Both the position numbers and the translations under genes were made by a program. Below are positions 63,531 to 64,000 of a stretch of 64,000 nt of DNA, one piece after another; positions within the stretch are counted from its first letter, which is position 1, and every line of letters begins with the position of its first letter. The notes beneath the pieces are model-generated. The model searched no databases. It had not been told where the DNA came from and was given only the letters and a program-made list of their open reading frames with translations. The stretch is from NCBI RefSeq assembly GCF_003721515.1, contig NZ_RJJD01000021.1, positions 248,001 through 312,000 of the forward strand. Reading direction: 5' to 3'. This DNA comes from Rufibacter latericius. Lineage in GTDB: Bacteria; Bacteroidota; Bacteroidia; Cytophagales; Hymenobacteraceae.

Positions 63531-63879
63531 ATGGCTAATAAAATGGGATACCTGTCCTGCCTTGACACGGTAAAGCCGGTGCGGGACGCAAAAGAGGTGA
63601 TAAACGGCAAATTGAAATTACCCATCATCGTATCCGTGATGACGGGTTACGAGCGGGTCACTTATATACAGGAGGGTATCCCCGGGATTACTACCAAGGT
63701 GCTGGCCAAGGAACTCAAAGACTTAGAGCAGCAAGCTGATCAAAAGGGTGGTGCTGGATGATTACCCGGTTAAGATCCTGTACAAACCGGAAACCTATGC
63801 CGATACTTTGACTCCCATCATCCAGGACTTGAAGCATTGGGGCCTGAATCACCGAGAGAGAATTTTCAGCGCAGGGTAA
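63531..63879 (+). pseudogene. Frameshifted HxlR-family regulator
   Basis: The first frame reads MANKMGYLSCLDTVKPVRDA, KEVINGKLKLPIIV and GIPGITTKVLAKELKDLEQQ, then runs out of family. The second half continues one frame over (LIKRVVLDDYPVKILYKPET, ADTLTPIIQDLKHWGLNHRE) to TAA at 63877-63879. The break lies near 63731-63737, two bases lost or one gained. The usually conserved Trp of GKWK is Leu. It is a close paralogue of the gene at 53623, and like it divergent from a monooxygenase. A sequencing error at the break cannot be excluded. Confidence 0.8.
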
Positions 63880-64000
63880 CTGGAAGGGAGCCGCCTCTTC
63901 AAAAAAAACATTTGGCCATGCCCTCCCCTTTGGGATATCCCGGAAAGTAAGCAAGCCTGTTACCTATGCCACAGGAACAAAGCTTCTATACCGGTTTAAG

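Noticed and set aside
1-64000. Search for tRNA, rRNA, CRISPR arrays, riboswitches, complete insertion sequences and defence systems
   Set aside because: Nothing matched by eye; no dedicated RNA or profile search could be run.

Overview
The window reads as a chromosomal segment of a Bacteroidota bacterium, most likely Cytophagales/Hymenobacteraceae (Rufibacter- or Pontibacter-like). The grounds are an XrtN exosortase pair, a C-terminal type IX secretion sorting domain, a TIGR02757 protein, short Cytophagales-type alpha-glucan phosphorylase, weak Shine-Dalgarno sites, TAnnTTTG-type promoter boxes, and base composition near 50% G+C. The genus is an inference. No rRNA, tRNA or CRISPR array was seen.

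The left two thirds (1-43,640) look like core genome. In order: end of a HEAT-like protein, mutS2, a TIGR02757 protein, a LysM/RlpA-fold envelope protein, topB, a 465-residue Gly/Ser/Asn/Tyr low-complexity protein, a SulP transporter-carbonic anhydrase pair, and a histidine kinase/response regulator pair. Then comes a tightly packed minus-strand operon (21,155 to 14,543): Zn-ribbon DUF4178 proteins, a newly called 59-residue membrane peptide, DUF350, a membrane-anchored spermidine-synthase-like enzyme, a Tat-exported flavin amine oxidase and a ten-helix membrane protein. One DUF4178 gene is split at a run of seven C. Next is a plus-strand XrtN exosortase cassette (21,589-26,462) whose two transcription units carry near-identical operator-like dyads. 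After it come an MFS pump, a glucan phosphorylase lacking the PLP lysine, a D-lactate dehydrogenase, a cupin, an AI-2E family permease, a beta-helix lipoprotein, a TPR protein, cysM, a TlpA thioredoxin, and a 1179-residue NHL-propeller/T9SS cargo protein.

From about 43,640 on the character changes. There is 1.5 kb of AT-rich non-coding DNA, a decayed tyrosine-recombinase integrase, a decayed serine recombinase and a zinc-ribbon pseudogene. Four HxlR-family regulators (one frameshifted) are interleaved with flavin and NAD(P)H enzymes: an FMN reductase, an SDR, four luciferase-like monooxygenases, a ketopantoate-reductase-like protein, a quinone-oxidoreductase-like MDR protein, Ohr and nitronate monooxygenase. 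Base composition varies strongly: 56.6-60.4 kb is GC-rich and 60.5-62.1 kb AT-rich. The right part looks like an accessory island for electrophile/peroxide/xenobiotic redox chemistry assembled by transfer. Its ends (53.6 and 63.9 kb) carry inverted copies of an HxlR-operator-monooxygenase module sharing an identical 22-bp operator.

A dispersed palindromic intergenic repeat (T-rich arm, GGCC-type block, TTTTC-NNN-AAAA centre, GGCC-type block, A-rich arm) recurs at least twelve times in the core part. At several convergent gene ends long hairpins with the same centre sit where terminators are expected.
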